64,000 bases of DNA, from positions 271,738-335,737 of the forward strand of contig JAHBVR010000007.1 of the NCBI GenBank assembly GCA_019637395.1, read 5' to 3'. This document shows positions 9,295 to 16,516 of the stretch, one piece after another. Each line of letters opens with the position of its first letter. Position 1 is the first letter of the stretch. The notes beneath the pieces are model-generated. The model searched no databases, was not told where the DNA came from, and saw only the letters and a program-made list of their open reading frames with translations. The translations under genes and the position numbers were made by a program. This DNA is from Vulcanimicrobiota bacterium. Its GTDB lineage: Bacteria; Vulcanimicrobiota; Xenobia; Xenobiales; JADMJV01.

Positions 9295-10452
9295 TCAAGG
9301 CCCCTCGGTGCTCGCGCCGAGGGGCTTTTTAATTCTAGCTTTCCGCCGGGCCAGGTAGGTGTGTCGCCAGCGTTCGAACGGTTGCAGGAAGAACTGACAA
9401 AACAGTATCGCGATCAGCAGCGTGAGTGCCGCGCTACAGGGTCCCAGGTCCTGTAGCAACGATGCGCTCCCCAGCAAATACTGGTGCACCGTTTGGATCA
9501 CGGCAAAGTGAAGCAGGTAAATAGGAAAGCATAGTTCGCCCAGCCAGCGGTCGCCTTTGTGCTCTCGAAAATAGGCAAAAAGCAGGGCCACGCCAACCGC
9601 CCAGAACGGATAGGAAAGCAACACGGAGTAGTCTTCGCCAATCAGAGCGGCCAGCCGCTGCACCGCCATGGCGTGGAGCGATAGAGCGACAGCGAGTAGC
9701 GCCAGGATCGGCAGGTAGAAATTAGGGGGACACTTGGGGAAACGGGTGGCCAGCCCGAAATAAATGTAGCCCCGATAAGCCAGGATACCCAGAATAAAAA
9801 GAGCCGCCTCAAAAGGAAAGAAACGATAGGTGAAAGGATCGTGTTGCAACCCCAGCAGGCCGTAGGCGCAAAGGCGGGCAGCGACGCTTCCCAGCAGTAG
9901 CATGCTCAGGTGTCGGGTGGGCAAACTCGTCAGCCAGGGTGCGGTGAGATAGAGCATCTCCTCGATTCCTACCGACCAGCATTGCGGTAAAATCAAATAG
10001 TACCAAAGGGGTGCCCGATCATTCGCGAAGTTTGAGGTGAAGCCAAAGCTCGTGCCGGCATCGTGCTGGAAGAACATTACCCAGTCTTGAAAAAACAACG
10101 TTAAATTGGTGGCTGCGGCGAAGGCTACGCCGGTGGCCCCGTTTACTTCAAAAGGGCGATTTACGTAGGGAGTGAGAAACAGCCAGTAGCCGCGAAGAAA
10201 ACCATTAAGCAGCGACCAGGCTAGCACCATGAGCAGCACCGCGTAATAGGGCGCGAAAATCCTTAACCAGCGGCTGATATAAAATTCACGTGCCGAATGG
10301 TAGCGTTCGGACAGTACCAAAGCCATATAAAACCCGCTGATACAAAAAAAGATCTGAACGGCCTGGCGACCGTCATGCACCGGCCAGGGGAAAAACTGAG
10401 TAGAGTGGTAAGCAACCACGCAAAGTGCCAGGTAAGTGCGGAGAAAGCCCAA
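9295..10452 (-). CDS. Membrane acyltransferase, acyltransferase-3 (OafA/YrhL) family
   Basis: A polytopic membrane protein of about 385 residues. The start of the family domain, LGFLRTYLALCVVAYHS with its conserved His, and the following QIFFCISGFYMALVL and YISRWLRIFAPYY are typical of acyltransferase-3 proteins that O-acetylate sugars on envelope polysaccharides. About ten hydrophobic segments follow. I place the start at TTG 10452, where family homology begins, but the open frame continues to a GTG at 10533 with no obvious homology in those 27 codons. The 3' end overlaps the ahcY terminator. Acceptor molecule unknown; the small minus-strand ORFs upstream could be co-transcribed. Confidence 0.85.
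   Translation of the reverse strand: MGFLRTYLALCVVAYHSTQFFPWPVHDGRQAVQIFFCISGFYMALVLSERYHSAREFYISRWLRIFAPYYAVLLMVLAWSLLNGFLRGYWLFLTPYVNRPFEVNGATGVAFAAATNLTLFFQDWVMFFQHDAGTSFGFTSNFANDRAPLWYYLILPQCWSVGIEEMLYLTAPWLTSLPTRHLSMLLLGSVAARLCAYGLLGLQHDPFTYRFFPFEAALFILGILAYRGYIYFGLATRFPKCPPNFYLPILALLAVALSLHAMAVQRLAALIGEDYSVLLSYPFWAVGVALLFAYFREHKGDRWLGELCFPIYLLHFAVIQTVHQYLLGSASLLQDLGPCSAALTLLIAILFCQFFLQPFERWRHTYLARRKARIKKPLGASTEGP
9300..9330 (+). terminator. Rho-independent terminator of ahcY
   Basis: A perfect 9-bp stem, GCCCCTCGG (9300-9308) with CCGAGGGGC (9317-9325), an 8-base loop and five Ts (9326-9330). The minus-strand acyltransferase gene ends inside it, so the terminator overlaps that coding sequence. 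Confidence 0.92.
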
Positions 10453-10582
10453 TCTTCCCCAGCTATCTCTGCAGGCACGAGCTGGAGAACCCCCAGCCGT
10501 GACCAGAATCGAACCGTTCGTCCCCACCGCCACCAGGGTCAGCAGTTCGCTGCATCAACGGCAACCATTTCACGGCCGTATC

Positions 10583-10828
10583 TTAATCGAGTAAGTCCGG
10601 GCGTCCTGCTGGCAGCTTGGACTGACGCGCCAACTGGCGATAGAGACTCACTTGCAAGTCGTGGTAGGCGTCCTGGGGATCGACTTCGTCGTAGAGGTCC
10701 TCGGGATGAGCAAACTGCTCAAGCCGAAGTTTTGACTCGCAGCTCTCTTGCCGACGAGCAGCCTTCTCCGCACGTTCCCGGTGGCGCGCCTCGGCGGTTT
10801 CATCCCAATCTCCCATCGCCAGTTCCAT
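10583..10828 (-). CDS. Small charged hypothetical protein (81 residues)
   Basis: An 81-residue hydrophilic protein rich in Glu, Arg and Gln with a probable helical N-terminal half (ETAEARHRERAEKAARRQES) and an acidic second half (HPEDLYDEVDPQDAYHD). No family recognised. A good ribosome-binding site (GGGAGGACTGGAGCA before ATG) supports translation. About 50 bp upstream of its start lies the paired TTTGGTAG direct repeat (10878-10899), also found upstream of the unknown gene at 53322, hinting at shared control. It precedes the acyltransferase on the same strand but is separated from it by more than 50 bp. Confidence 0.6.
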   Translation of the reverse strand: MELAMGDWDETAEARHRERAEKAARRQESCESKLRLEQFAHPEDLYDEVDPQDAYHDLQVSLYRQLARQSKLPAGRPDLLD

Positions 10829-10877
10829 TGCTCCAGTCCTCCCTGTTTCTCTCTGTAAGCTGAGGGTAGCGGAGCGA

Positions 10878-10899
10878 TTTCTACCAAATTACTACCAAA
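10878..10899 (-). promoter_or_regulatory. Direct repeat TTTGGTAG x2 with 11-bp period (copy 1)
   Basis: On the minus strand the sequence reads TTTGGTAGTAA followed by TTTGGTAGAAA, two copies one helical turn apart, 49 bp upstream of the 81-residue gene. A near-identical pair occurs at 53258-53279 upstream of another unknown gene. Eleven-bp direct repeats are the typical binding layout of OmpR/PhoB-type regulators; that reading is inference. Confidence 0.4.
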
Positions 10900-11056
10900 G
10901 GCGGGAGTTGTTAAAAATTAGCTGAACTGCCTGAACATCCCCGCCAGCGCCGAGCGCCTCACTTAAGTATGGACTGAAGTGCTCCGGGTCGCCCAGAACG
11001 TGGCTGCAAGCGCGGGTTACATAAAGCGTGGCCAGGTAGAGCAGGAGATACCACAT
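10892..11056 (-). CDS. Candidate small membrane-anchored peptide (54 residues)
   Basis: A possible 54-codon gene starting with ATG at 11056 and beginning MWYLLLYLATLYVTRACSHV, a convincing single hydrophobic helix followed by a soluble tail. No good ribosome-binding site is visible, and its stop lies inside the TTTGGTAG direct repeat that probably belongs to the next promoter, so it may be fortuitous. It lies in the otherwise empty stretch 10829-11308, in the same direction as the 81-residue gene and the acyltransferase. Confidence 0.25.
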   Translation of the reverse strand: MWYLLLYLATLYVTRACSHVLGDPEHFSPYLSEALGAGGDVQAVQLIFNNSRLW

Positions 11057-11119
11057 TACGGCTGGTCAAGCAGCCCGGACTCAGCGCTATGCTTTGGCGT
11101 GGCGGCTCCCGCTCGCGTC

Positions 11120-11203
11120 TCATAAGATGCCGGGCCGGGTGGCCCAGAGGACCATGGTAGTGAGCAGACAGAGGATTCCGAGGAAGACGCTGGAGTTCAA
11201 CAT
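11120..11203 (-). CDS. Candidate very small hydrophobic peptide (27 residues)
   Basis: A 27-codon frame (ATG at 11203) beginning MLNSSVFLGILCLLTTMVLW, a single hydrophobic helix with a short basic end. No clear ribosome-binding site. Together with the 54-codon frame downstream it is the only coding candidate in the 480-bp gap between the 81-residue gene and the sulfatase; the remainder of that gap shows no other structure I can name. Confidence 0.2.
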   Translation of the reverse strand: MLNSSVFLGILCLLTTMVLWATRPGIL

Positions 11204-11308
11204 ATAAAGGCTTACGCGGCGAGGGCCATTTGGTTCATTCCGGCAAATTCATAGCATAGTAACCTCTTTATCTAAAGGAAACCCGCGAGGTTTGGAAAAC
11301 CGTCGGCC

Positions 11309-13333
11309 ATGGCTACAAGACGTGATTTTCTGAAAACCTCCGCCGGTGCCGTGGTCGCCGGAACTATCGCCAGCGGCTGCGGCAGTGACTCCTTCGTCCA
11401 GTCGGGACCAAGCGGCTTCCCGCAGCCATTGCTACCCGACGGGCGCCGGCCTAACATCTTGCTTCTACTCGTCGATGAGATGCGGCTGCCCCCGGAGGGC
11501 TTCGCCGCCAATGAGGGAGAAATTCCCGATCTGAAAGAAATCTTCGGCTTCAGCAACACCTTGTCGACCGACAATCAGTTGACCGGGCTGCTGCCCGGCC
11601 TGATTCGCCTGCGCCAGAACAGCGTGGTGCTGCGTAAGCACTACATCGCGGCCGCGGCCTGTTCCCCCAGCCGCACCACCTTCCTGACCGGACAATACCC
11701 CTCGCTGCACGGAGTGACCCAGGTGACCGGGACTTTCAGCGCCGCTCATGAAGTCCAATACCTGGACCCGGCCAAGGTGCCCACCGCCGGTGACTGGTTC
11801 CGAGCCGCCGGCTACACCACCCACTACATGGGAAAGTGGCACGTTTCCAACACTTCTTTCGAATCCGGCGTGGATAGCCTGGAACCATGGGGATTCGCCA
11901 ACTATCGTCCCTCCTGGCCAGAGCCCAACAGCACCACCGACAACCTGGGAACCTATCGCGACCCGGGCTTTGCCGACGATATCGCCGCCTTTTTGCGCGA
12001 GAAGGGCGCCACTCGCGGAACCGGCGAGCCCTGGTTCGCAGTGGCTTCCTTCGTCAACCCGCACGATACCGGCGCCTATCCGATTCCCTTCTTCGGACCC
12101 AATAACCCGGAGGATCCGGCCAATCCCACCACCGGCGAATCACTTTTCCTGAGCGGCAAGCTGACCCCGGGCATTCCCCAACAACCGCCGGCGCTGAACG
12201 ACATGAGCTGGCCAAATGTGCGCAACGTGGTGGTCAATCTGAACCCGGGTGGCTTCCCGCAACAAACCTTCAACCTCCCACCGACCTACAACGAAGACCT
12301 GAGCACCAAGCCCTCGTGCCAATATGAAGCATCCATCAAGATGCAACTGGCGCTGGCGGCGCCGCTCAGTCCAGCTCTCCAGATAGCTCTCACACCCTAC
12401 CCGCTGCAAACCCTTCCCACCGAGAACCTGCGCCAGGGCTGGGCCAAAACCAGCGGGAGCTTCTACGCCTATCTGCAGTATCTGGTCGATCTGGAACTCA
12501 CCCAGATTCTACAGACCTTTGACCAGGCGGGCCTGGGTGAGGACACCATCATCGTCTTCACCTCCGACCATGGCACCCTGGCCATGAGCCACGGTCTATC
12601 GCTACAAAAGTTCTTCAATGCCTACGAAGAATCGCTGCGCGTGCCCTTCGTCATCTCCAGCCCCCTGGTCAATCCCACCAACCAGATGCGCGAATACAAG
12701 CAAACCACCAGCCACGTCGACCTGCTGCCCACGTTGCTGGGATTGGCCGGTTTCTCTGACGCCGAAATCGGCCAGCTCAAAAACCGCATTACCGGTCATT
12801 CCCTGACTCGCGACCTGGTCGGCTTGAATCTGGTGCCGCGTATCCTCAGCGGAGCCGATCTGGCTCAGGAACGGCCCGGAGTGCTCTTTACCACCTCCGA
12901 TGACCCCACTCGCCTGCCCCCGGCCGTGAATCCGGCCACCGCCTTCTACAAAGACAATTACAACAACAACTATATTCCTCGCGTCAACCAGATCGCCGGC
13001 GAACTGGCGCTCTTAAGTGACCCGAAGAAAACGCTCCAAACCAGTCCTCCCAACACCATCGAACCGAACAGCATTCATGCTATTTGCACCGGTGATTGGA
13101 AGTATGCTCGTTACTTCGATGAAGACAATGAAACGCCGAAACCTGATCAATACGAGTTTTATCATTTACCTTCGGATCCCATTGAGGCGATCAATCTGGT
13201 CGATTTCCAGACGGGAACTCTGCGCAATGGAGTGGCCGTTCCCGGGTTGAGCACGCAGCAACTGCAGGACCAGTTGGATCTATTAAAGACCCAACTGGCC
13301 CGGCAAGAAGCGGCTGTGCTCTTGACCCCTTAA
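11309..13333 (+). CDS. Secreted sulfatase (alkaline-phosphatase superfamily)
   Basis: A 674-residue exported sulfatase. The N-terminus is a Tat signal (TRRDFLKTSAGAVVAGTIASGC), possibly with lipid attachment at Cys24. RPNILLLLVDEMR gives the first metal-binding Asp (about 56), and CSPSR at 118-122 is the C-x-P-S-R sulfatase signature whose Cys is oxidised to formylglycine. YMGKWHVSN and the late TIIVFTSDHG supply further metal and substrate residues. A formylglycine-generating enzyme is needed but is not in this window. Substrate is unknown. Its TAA shares bases with the stop of the convergent aldo/keto reductase (TTAA), with no terminator between them. Confidence 0.92.
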   Translation: MATRRDFLKTSAGAVVAGTIASGCGSDSFVQSGPSGFPQPLLPDGRRPNILLLLVDEMRLPPEGFAANEGEIPDLKEIFGFSNTLSTDNQLTGLLPGLIRLRQNSVVLRKHYIAAAACSPSRTTFLTGQYPSLHGVTQVTGTFSAAHEVQYLDPAKVPTAGDWFRAAGYTTHYMGKWHVSNTSFESGVDSLEPWGFANYRPSWPEPNSTTDNLGTYRDPGFADDIAAFLREKGATRGTGEPWFAVASFVNPHDTGAYPIPFFGPNNPEDPANPTTGESLFLSGKLTPGIPQQPPALNDMSWPNVRNVVVNLNPGGFPQQTFNLPPTYNEDLSTKPSCQYEASIKMQLALAAPLSPALQIALTPYPLQTLPTENLRQGWAKTSGSFYAYLQYLVDLELTQILQTFDQAGLGEDTIIVFTSDHGTLAMSHGLSLQKFFNAYEESLRVPFVISSPLVNPTNQMREYKQTTSHVDLLPTLLGLAGFSDAEIGQLKNRITGHSLTRDLVGLNLVPRILSGADLAQERPGVLFTTSDDPTRLPPAVNPATAFYKDNYNNNYIPRVNQIAGELALLSDPKKTLQTSPPNTIEPNSIHAICTGDWKYARYFDEDNETPKPDQYEFYHLPSDPIEAINLVDFQTGTLRNGVAVPGLSTQQLQDQLDLLKTQLARQEAAVLLTP

Positions 13334-14364
13334 AACTCGCTCTGGCGGCGCTGGGTTTGGAACTGATTCTGGTGCCAATAAGGATAAGGAGCGGTGCGCT
13401 GACTGGCGGCATTGAGCCGTTCCAGTTGATCAGGGTCAAGCTTCCAGCCGACCGCGCCCAGATTCTGCTTTAACTGCTCTTCGTTGCGGGCACCCACAAT
13501 GATGGTCGATACCGTGGGTTGCTGCACCAGCCAGTTGAGCGCGACCTGCGGCACGGTCTTGTCCGTCTCCCTGGCGATCTCATCGAGAACTTCCACCACC
13601 GCATAGAGATGCTCGTCTTCAACGGGAGGGCCGTAATCGGCGGTGGCATGCAAGCGACTGGTCTCAGGCAACGGTTGGCCACGGCGGATTTTTCCTGTCA
13701 GTCGGCCCCAGCCGAGCGGGCTCCAAATCATGGCTCCGACATTCTCGGCCGCCGCCAGGGGCTGCAATTCCCATTCGTAATCGCGGCCGATCAGAGAATA
13801 ATAGACCTGATGGGAAACGTGCCGGGCCCATCCGTATTGGCGGGAAATATCCAGCGATTTCTGTAGATGCCAACCCGAGAAATTGGAGGCACCGATATAG
13901 CGAACTTTGCCGCTACGGACGAAGTCATCCAGAGTGGACAGCGTCTCTTCGATCGGGGTGGCGGGGTCGAAGCCGTGCAACTGGTATAGGTCGATATAGT
14001 CGGTGCCCAACCGCCTGAGGCTGGCCTCCAACGCGCGGGTCAGATGAAAGCGCGACGAGCCCAGATCGTTGGGCCCCTGGCCGCGGGCAAAATTGGCTTT
14101 GGTGGCGAGCAAAACCTGATCGCGGCGTCCGGCCACCGCCTTGCCGAGAATTTCTTCGGATTCGCCGTCGGAATAGACGTCGGCCGTATCGAACAGGTTC
14201 ACCCCGGCTTCCAGGCATAGATCCACCAACCGGGTGGCCGCCTTCACGTCGTCGGAAGCCCCCCAGGCCTTAAAGAATTCGTTCTTACCTCCACCGAAGG
14301 TGCCCGTTCCATAGCTGAGCACCGGGACTTTCAGGCCGGATTGACCGAGTTTGCGAAATTCCAT
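13330..14364 (-). CDS. Aldo/keto reductase
   Basis: A 344-residue NADPH-dependent oxidoreductase with a TIM-barrel fold. The catalytic tetrad is visible: Asp and Tyr in LFDTADVYSDGESEE, Lys in LLATKANF and His in DLYQLHGFDP. NADPH-binding residues lie in STIIVGARNEEQLKQNL near the C-terminus, as in the YajO/Tas-like branch. The ATG directly follows the stop of the upstream flavin oxidoreductase (TAAATG), so the two are one operon, likely controlled from the palindrome at 15456. The pair suggests detoxification of reactive carbonyl or electrophilic compounds; that is inference. Confidence 0.93.
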   Translation of the reverse strand: MEFRKLGQSGLKVPVLSYGTGTFGGGKNEFFKAWGASDDVKAATRLVDLCLEAGVNLFDTADVYSDGESEEILGKAVAGRRDQVLLATKANFARGQGPNDLGSSRFHLTRALEASLRRLGTDYIDLYQLHGFDPATPIEETLSTLDDFVRSGKVRYIGASNFSGWHLQKSLDISRQYGWARHVSHQVYYSLIGRDYEWELQPLAAAENVGAMIWSPLGWGRLTGKIRRGQPLPETSRLHATADYGPPVEDEHLYAVVEVLDEIARETDKTVPQVALNWLVQQPTVSTIIVGARNEEQLKQNLGAVGWKLDPDQLERLNAASQRTAPYPYWHQNQFQTQRRQSEF

Positions 14365-15429
14365 TTAAACCTCCAGTAAAACGGGATAGTCGACGTAACC
14401 GCGAGCGCCGCCGCCATAAAAAGTGCCTGGATCAGGAACATTGAGCGGACTGCCCTGGCGCAAACGGGCCACCAGGTCCGGGTTGGCTATGAAGTCTTTG
14501 CCGAAAGCAATGGCGTCCGCCTTGCCTTCCCTGAGCAAGCGCTCGGCGGTAGGGCCATCCATCTTCTCGTTGGCGATCAGCGGTCCGCCGAATAACTTCT
14601 TCAACTGCGGGCCCAGGCTGTCGGGTCCGACGTATTCACGCAAGGCCAGGAAGGCCAATTTTCGGCGACCGAGCTGCTCGGCCAGGTAGCCAAAAGTCCG
14701 ACCCGGATCCGAGTCTCCCATGTCGTGAGAGTCACCACGTGGAGCCAGGTGCATTCCGACTTTGCCGGCTCCCCACACCGAAGTAACCGCATCGGTCACT
14801 TCCAGCATCAGACGGGCGCGATTTTCGATGCTGCCGCCATAGTCGTCGTCGCGGTGGTTGCTGCCGTCCTGCAGGAACTGATCGAGCAGGTAACCATTGG
14901 CGCCGTGGATCTCCACGCCGTCGAAACCAGCCTTTAAAGCGTTGACCGCTCCCTGGCGGTAAGCTTCGATAATTTCAGGCAGTTCTTCCCGCTCGAGAGC
15001 GCGAGGCGTCACGAAGGGACGCTGAGGGCGCAACAAACTCACATGCCCCGCAGGCGCGATGGCCGAGGGAGCGACCGGCAAATCTCCATTGAGGAACACC
15101 GGATCGGAAACCCGGCCGACGTGCCAAAGCTGGAGCACCATCCGCCCGCCGGCGCCGTGCACGGCGGAAGTGATTTTCTGCCAGCCTTCCACCTGACGCT
15201 CGGACCAGATGCCCGGGGTATCCGCATAGCCCACGCCTTGAGGAGAGACGGCGGTGGCCTCGCTGAGAATCAAGCCGGCGGAAGCACGCTGCACGTAATA
15301 TTCACGCATCAATTCGTTAGGAGTCCGATCGTCGACAGCGCGGGCGCGGGTCAGGGGGGCCAAGACCACCCGATTGGGTAAATGCAGGTCACCAAAGGTG
15401 GCCGGTTGGAACAAAAGTGATTCGCTCAT
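14365..15429 (-). CDS. Old-yellow-enzyme-type NADH:flavin oxidoreductase
   Basis: A 354-residue FMN enzyme of the NemA/old yellow enzyme family, which reduces activated C=C bonds, N-ethylmaleimide-like compounds or nitro esters. Family motifs: FGDLHLPNRVVLAPLTR, LQLWHVGRVSDP, and HGANGYLLDQFLQDGSNHR with the His/Asn pair that binds the substrate. The ATG at 15429 has a good AAGGTG ribosome-binding site, preferable to the upstream in-frame GTG at 15435. Downstream it adjoins an aldo/keto reductase. A perfect 26-bp palindrome 27 bp upstream of the start suggests repression by a dimeric regulator. Confidence 0.95.
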   Translation of the reverse strand: MSESLLFQPATFGDLHLPNRVVLAPLTRARAVDDRTPNELMREYYVQRASAGLILSEATAVSPQGVGYADTPGIWSERQVEGWQKITSAVHGAGGRMVLQLWHVGRVSDPVFLNGDLPVAPSAIAPAGHVSLLRPQRPFVTPRALEREELPEIIEAYRQGAVNALKAGFDGVEIHGANGYLLDQFLQDGSNHRDDDYGGSIENRARLMLEVTDAVTSVWGAGKVGMHLAPRGDSHDMGDSDPGRTFGYLAEQLGRRKLAFLALREYVGPDSLGPQLKKLFGGPLIANEKMDGPTAERLLREGKADAIAFGKDFIANPDLVARLRQGSPLNVPDPGTFYGGGARGYVDYPVLLEV

Positions 15430-15455
15430 AGGCACACCTTAGACCCGTCACCGAG

Positions 15456-15481
15456 AATAGTCAAGCACTTGCTTGACTATT
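15456..15481. promoter_or_regulatory. Perfect 12-2-12 palindrome, probable operator
   Basis: AATAGTCAAGCA at 15456-15467 and its exact reverse complement TGCTTGACTATT at 15470-15481 are separated by two bases. It lies just upstream of the flavin oxidoreductase/aldo-keto reductase operon. A 12-2-12 inverted repeat is the classic ArsR/SmtB operator layout, and an ArsR-type gene lies 0.7 kb away at 16174; the pairing is inference. Confidence 0.65.
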
Positions 15482-15535
15482 TAACTTATCGGGCCTCCTT
15501 ATGCGTGCAGCGATTCCTCACCCGCAGGAGCCAGG

Positions 15536-16065
15536 TCAGTAAAAGCCTGAGCCCAGGTAGCTCTCCACGAAGTGGCCGATGATCACGGCCTTGTCATAGG
15601 TCTACCCTCAGATGGGCCAACATACGCAAGCATTCGGCCTTAACCCGAGGGCGGTCTTCGGCCCGAATGACCATTCGAGCCATCAGGGCACTGGCCACGG
15701 GGTTGGGCCGCCAGTCCAGGTGGGCTAACTCAACGGTGCGGTAGCGGAAGGTCACGGTATTGAGGTCATGGCAGCGGATATTGTACTGCGTCGGCCGGGG
15801 TTTCCTGGCTCGGCCAGAGAAGACACAGATCGGGTAGATTTCGTTCGTGTCATGTACTTCGAGCAAACAGCGGAAGTAGATGAACATTTCTTTCTGGCAA
15901 ATTCTGGTTATTTTGGGCCTCGTGCTCCAAATGGACGATGATGGATGCCTGGTCCCCATCGAGAAGATGCACTCGGACCACGAGGTCTTTCTCTCTGCGC
16001 CGGTATCCAGGCATTCTTCCCAGGCTCTCCTTGTCTAAGTCGTAGAAGAGTCGGTCGCGGCTCAT
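15536..16065 (-). pseudogene. Decayed Rpn-family (PD-(D/E)XK-like) nuclease/transposase gene
   Basis: The minus strand encodes a broken protein whose pieces read in order: YDLDKESLGRMPGYRRREKD and a segment with VVRVHLLDGDQ and VHLEHEAQ; then, in another frame, MFIYFRCLLEVHDTNEIYPI through MLAHLRVDL; then, in the third frame, YDKAVIIGHFVESYLGSGFY. This is the order and spacing of Rpn-type recombination-promoting nucleases (COG5464-like). A one-base insertion near 15888 in an A run and another indel near 15600 break the frame, and the usual first 60 or so residues are missing. It is an inactive remnant lying between the oxidoreductase operon and the ArsR-like gene. Confidence 0.65.
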
Positions 16066-16173
16066 ACCCCCAGCCTGGCGAGAAGGTGTCCTCAGGTTGT
16101 CCATTCCATGAACTTTGGTATTCGTAGGTGAGGCAACTTGCCGTTCTTGTCGAAAGTGGGGTAACATGGCTGC

Positions 16174-16461
16174 GTGAGCCAACTCGACCTACCCCAACGA
16201 GCCAAAGTCTTCAAGGCTTTGAGTGACCCGACCCGACTCCAGATCGTGGAATTCCTGGTAGACGGCCAGGAACGCACCGGTAAAGACATCGCCGACGCCG
16301 TCGATATTACGCTGGCGCTGCTCTGCCACCACACCGGCACCTTGGAGGAAGCCGGCATTCTGATCAAGCGCAAGCAGGGCCAATCTTGCTATCACCGGCT
16401 CAACCAAAAGTCTCTGGAAACCTGTCTTGGCTCCCTGAATTCCCCGAGAGCGAAGCTGTAA
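16174..16461 (+). CDS. ArsR-family winged-helix regulator
   Basis: A 95-residue DNA-binding protein starting at GTG 16174 (the nearby ATG is out of frame). ALSDPTRLQIVEFLVDG is the diagnostic ArsR N-terminal segment, followed by the recognition-helix region LLCHHTGTLEEAGIL and the wing IKRKQGQSCYHRL. The metal-binding ELCVCD motif of ArsR/SmtB is absent, so it may sense a non-metal signal. It would act as a dimeric repressor; the 12-2-12 palindrome at 15456 is a plausible target. The decayed Rpn gene separates the regulator from the palindrome. Confidence 0.85.
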   Translation: MSQLDLPQRAKVFKALSDPTRLQIVEFLVDGQERTGKDIADAVDITLALLCHHTGTLEEAGILIKRKQGQSCYHRLNQKSLETCLGSLNSPRAKL

Positions 16462-16516
16462 CAACCCCACAACATCCCGGCTCAGAACCATAACCTGGTG
16501 GCGCTATAGTAAACCG

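Noticed and set aside
10485-10540. tRNA-like T-arm (GGTTCGATTC on the minus strand)
   Set aside because: The flanking bases do not form a T stem, and no acceptor or anticodon arm can be drawn; the stretch lies in the possible 5' extension of the acyltransferase gene.
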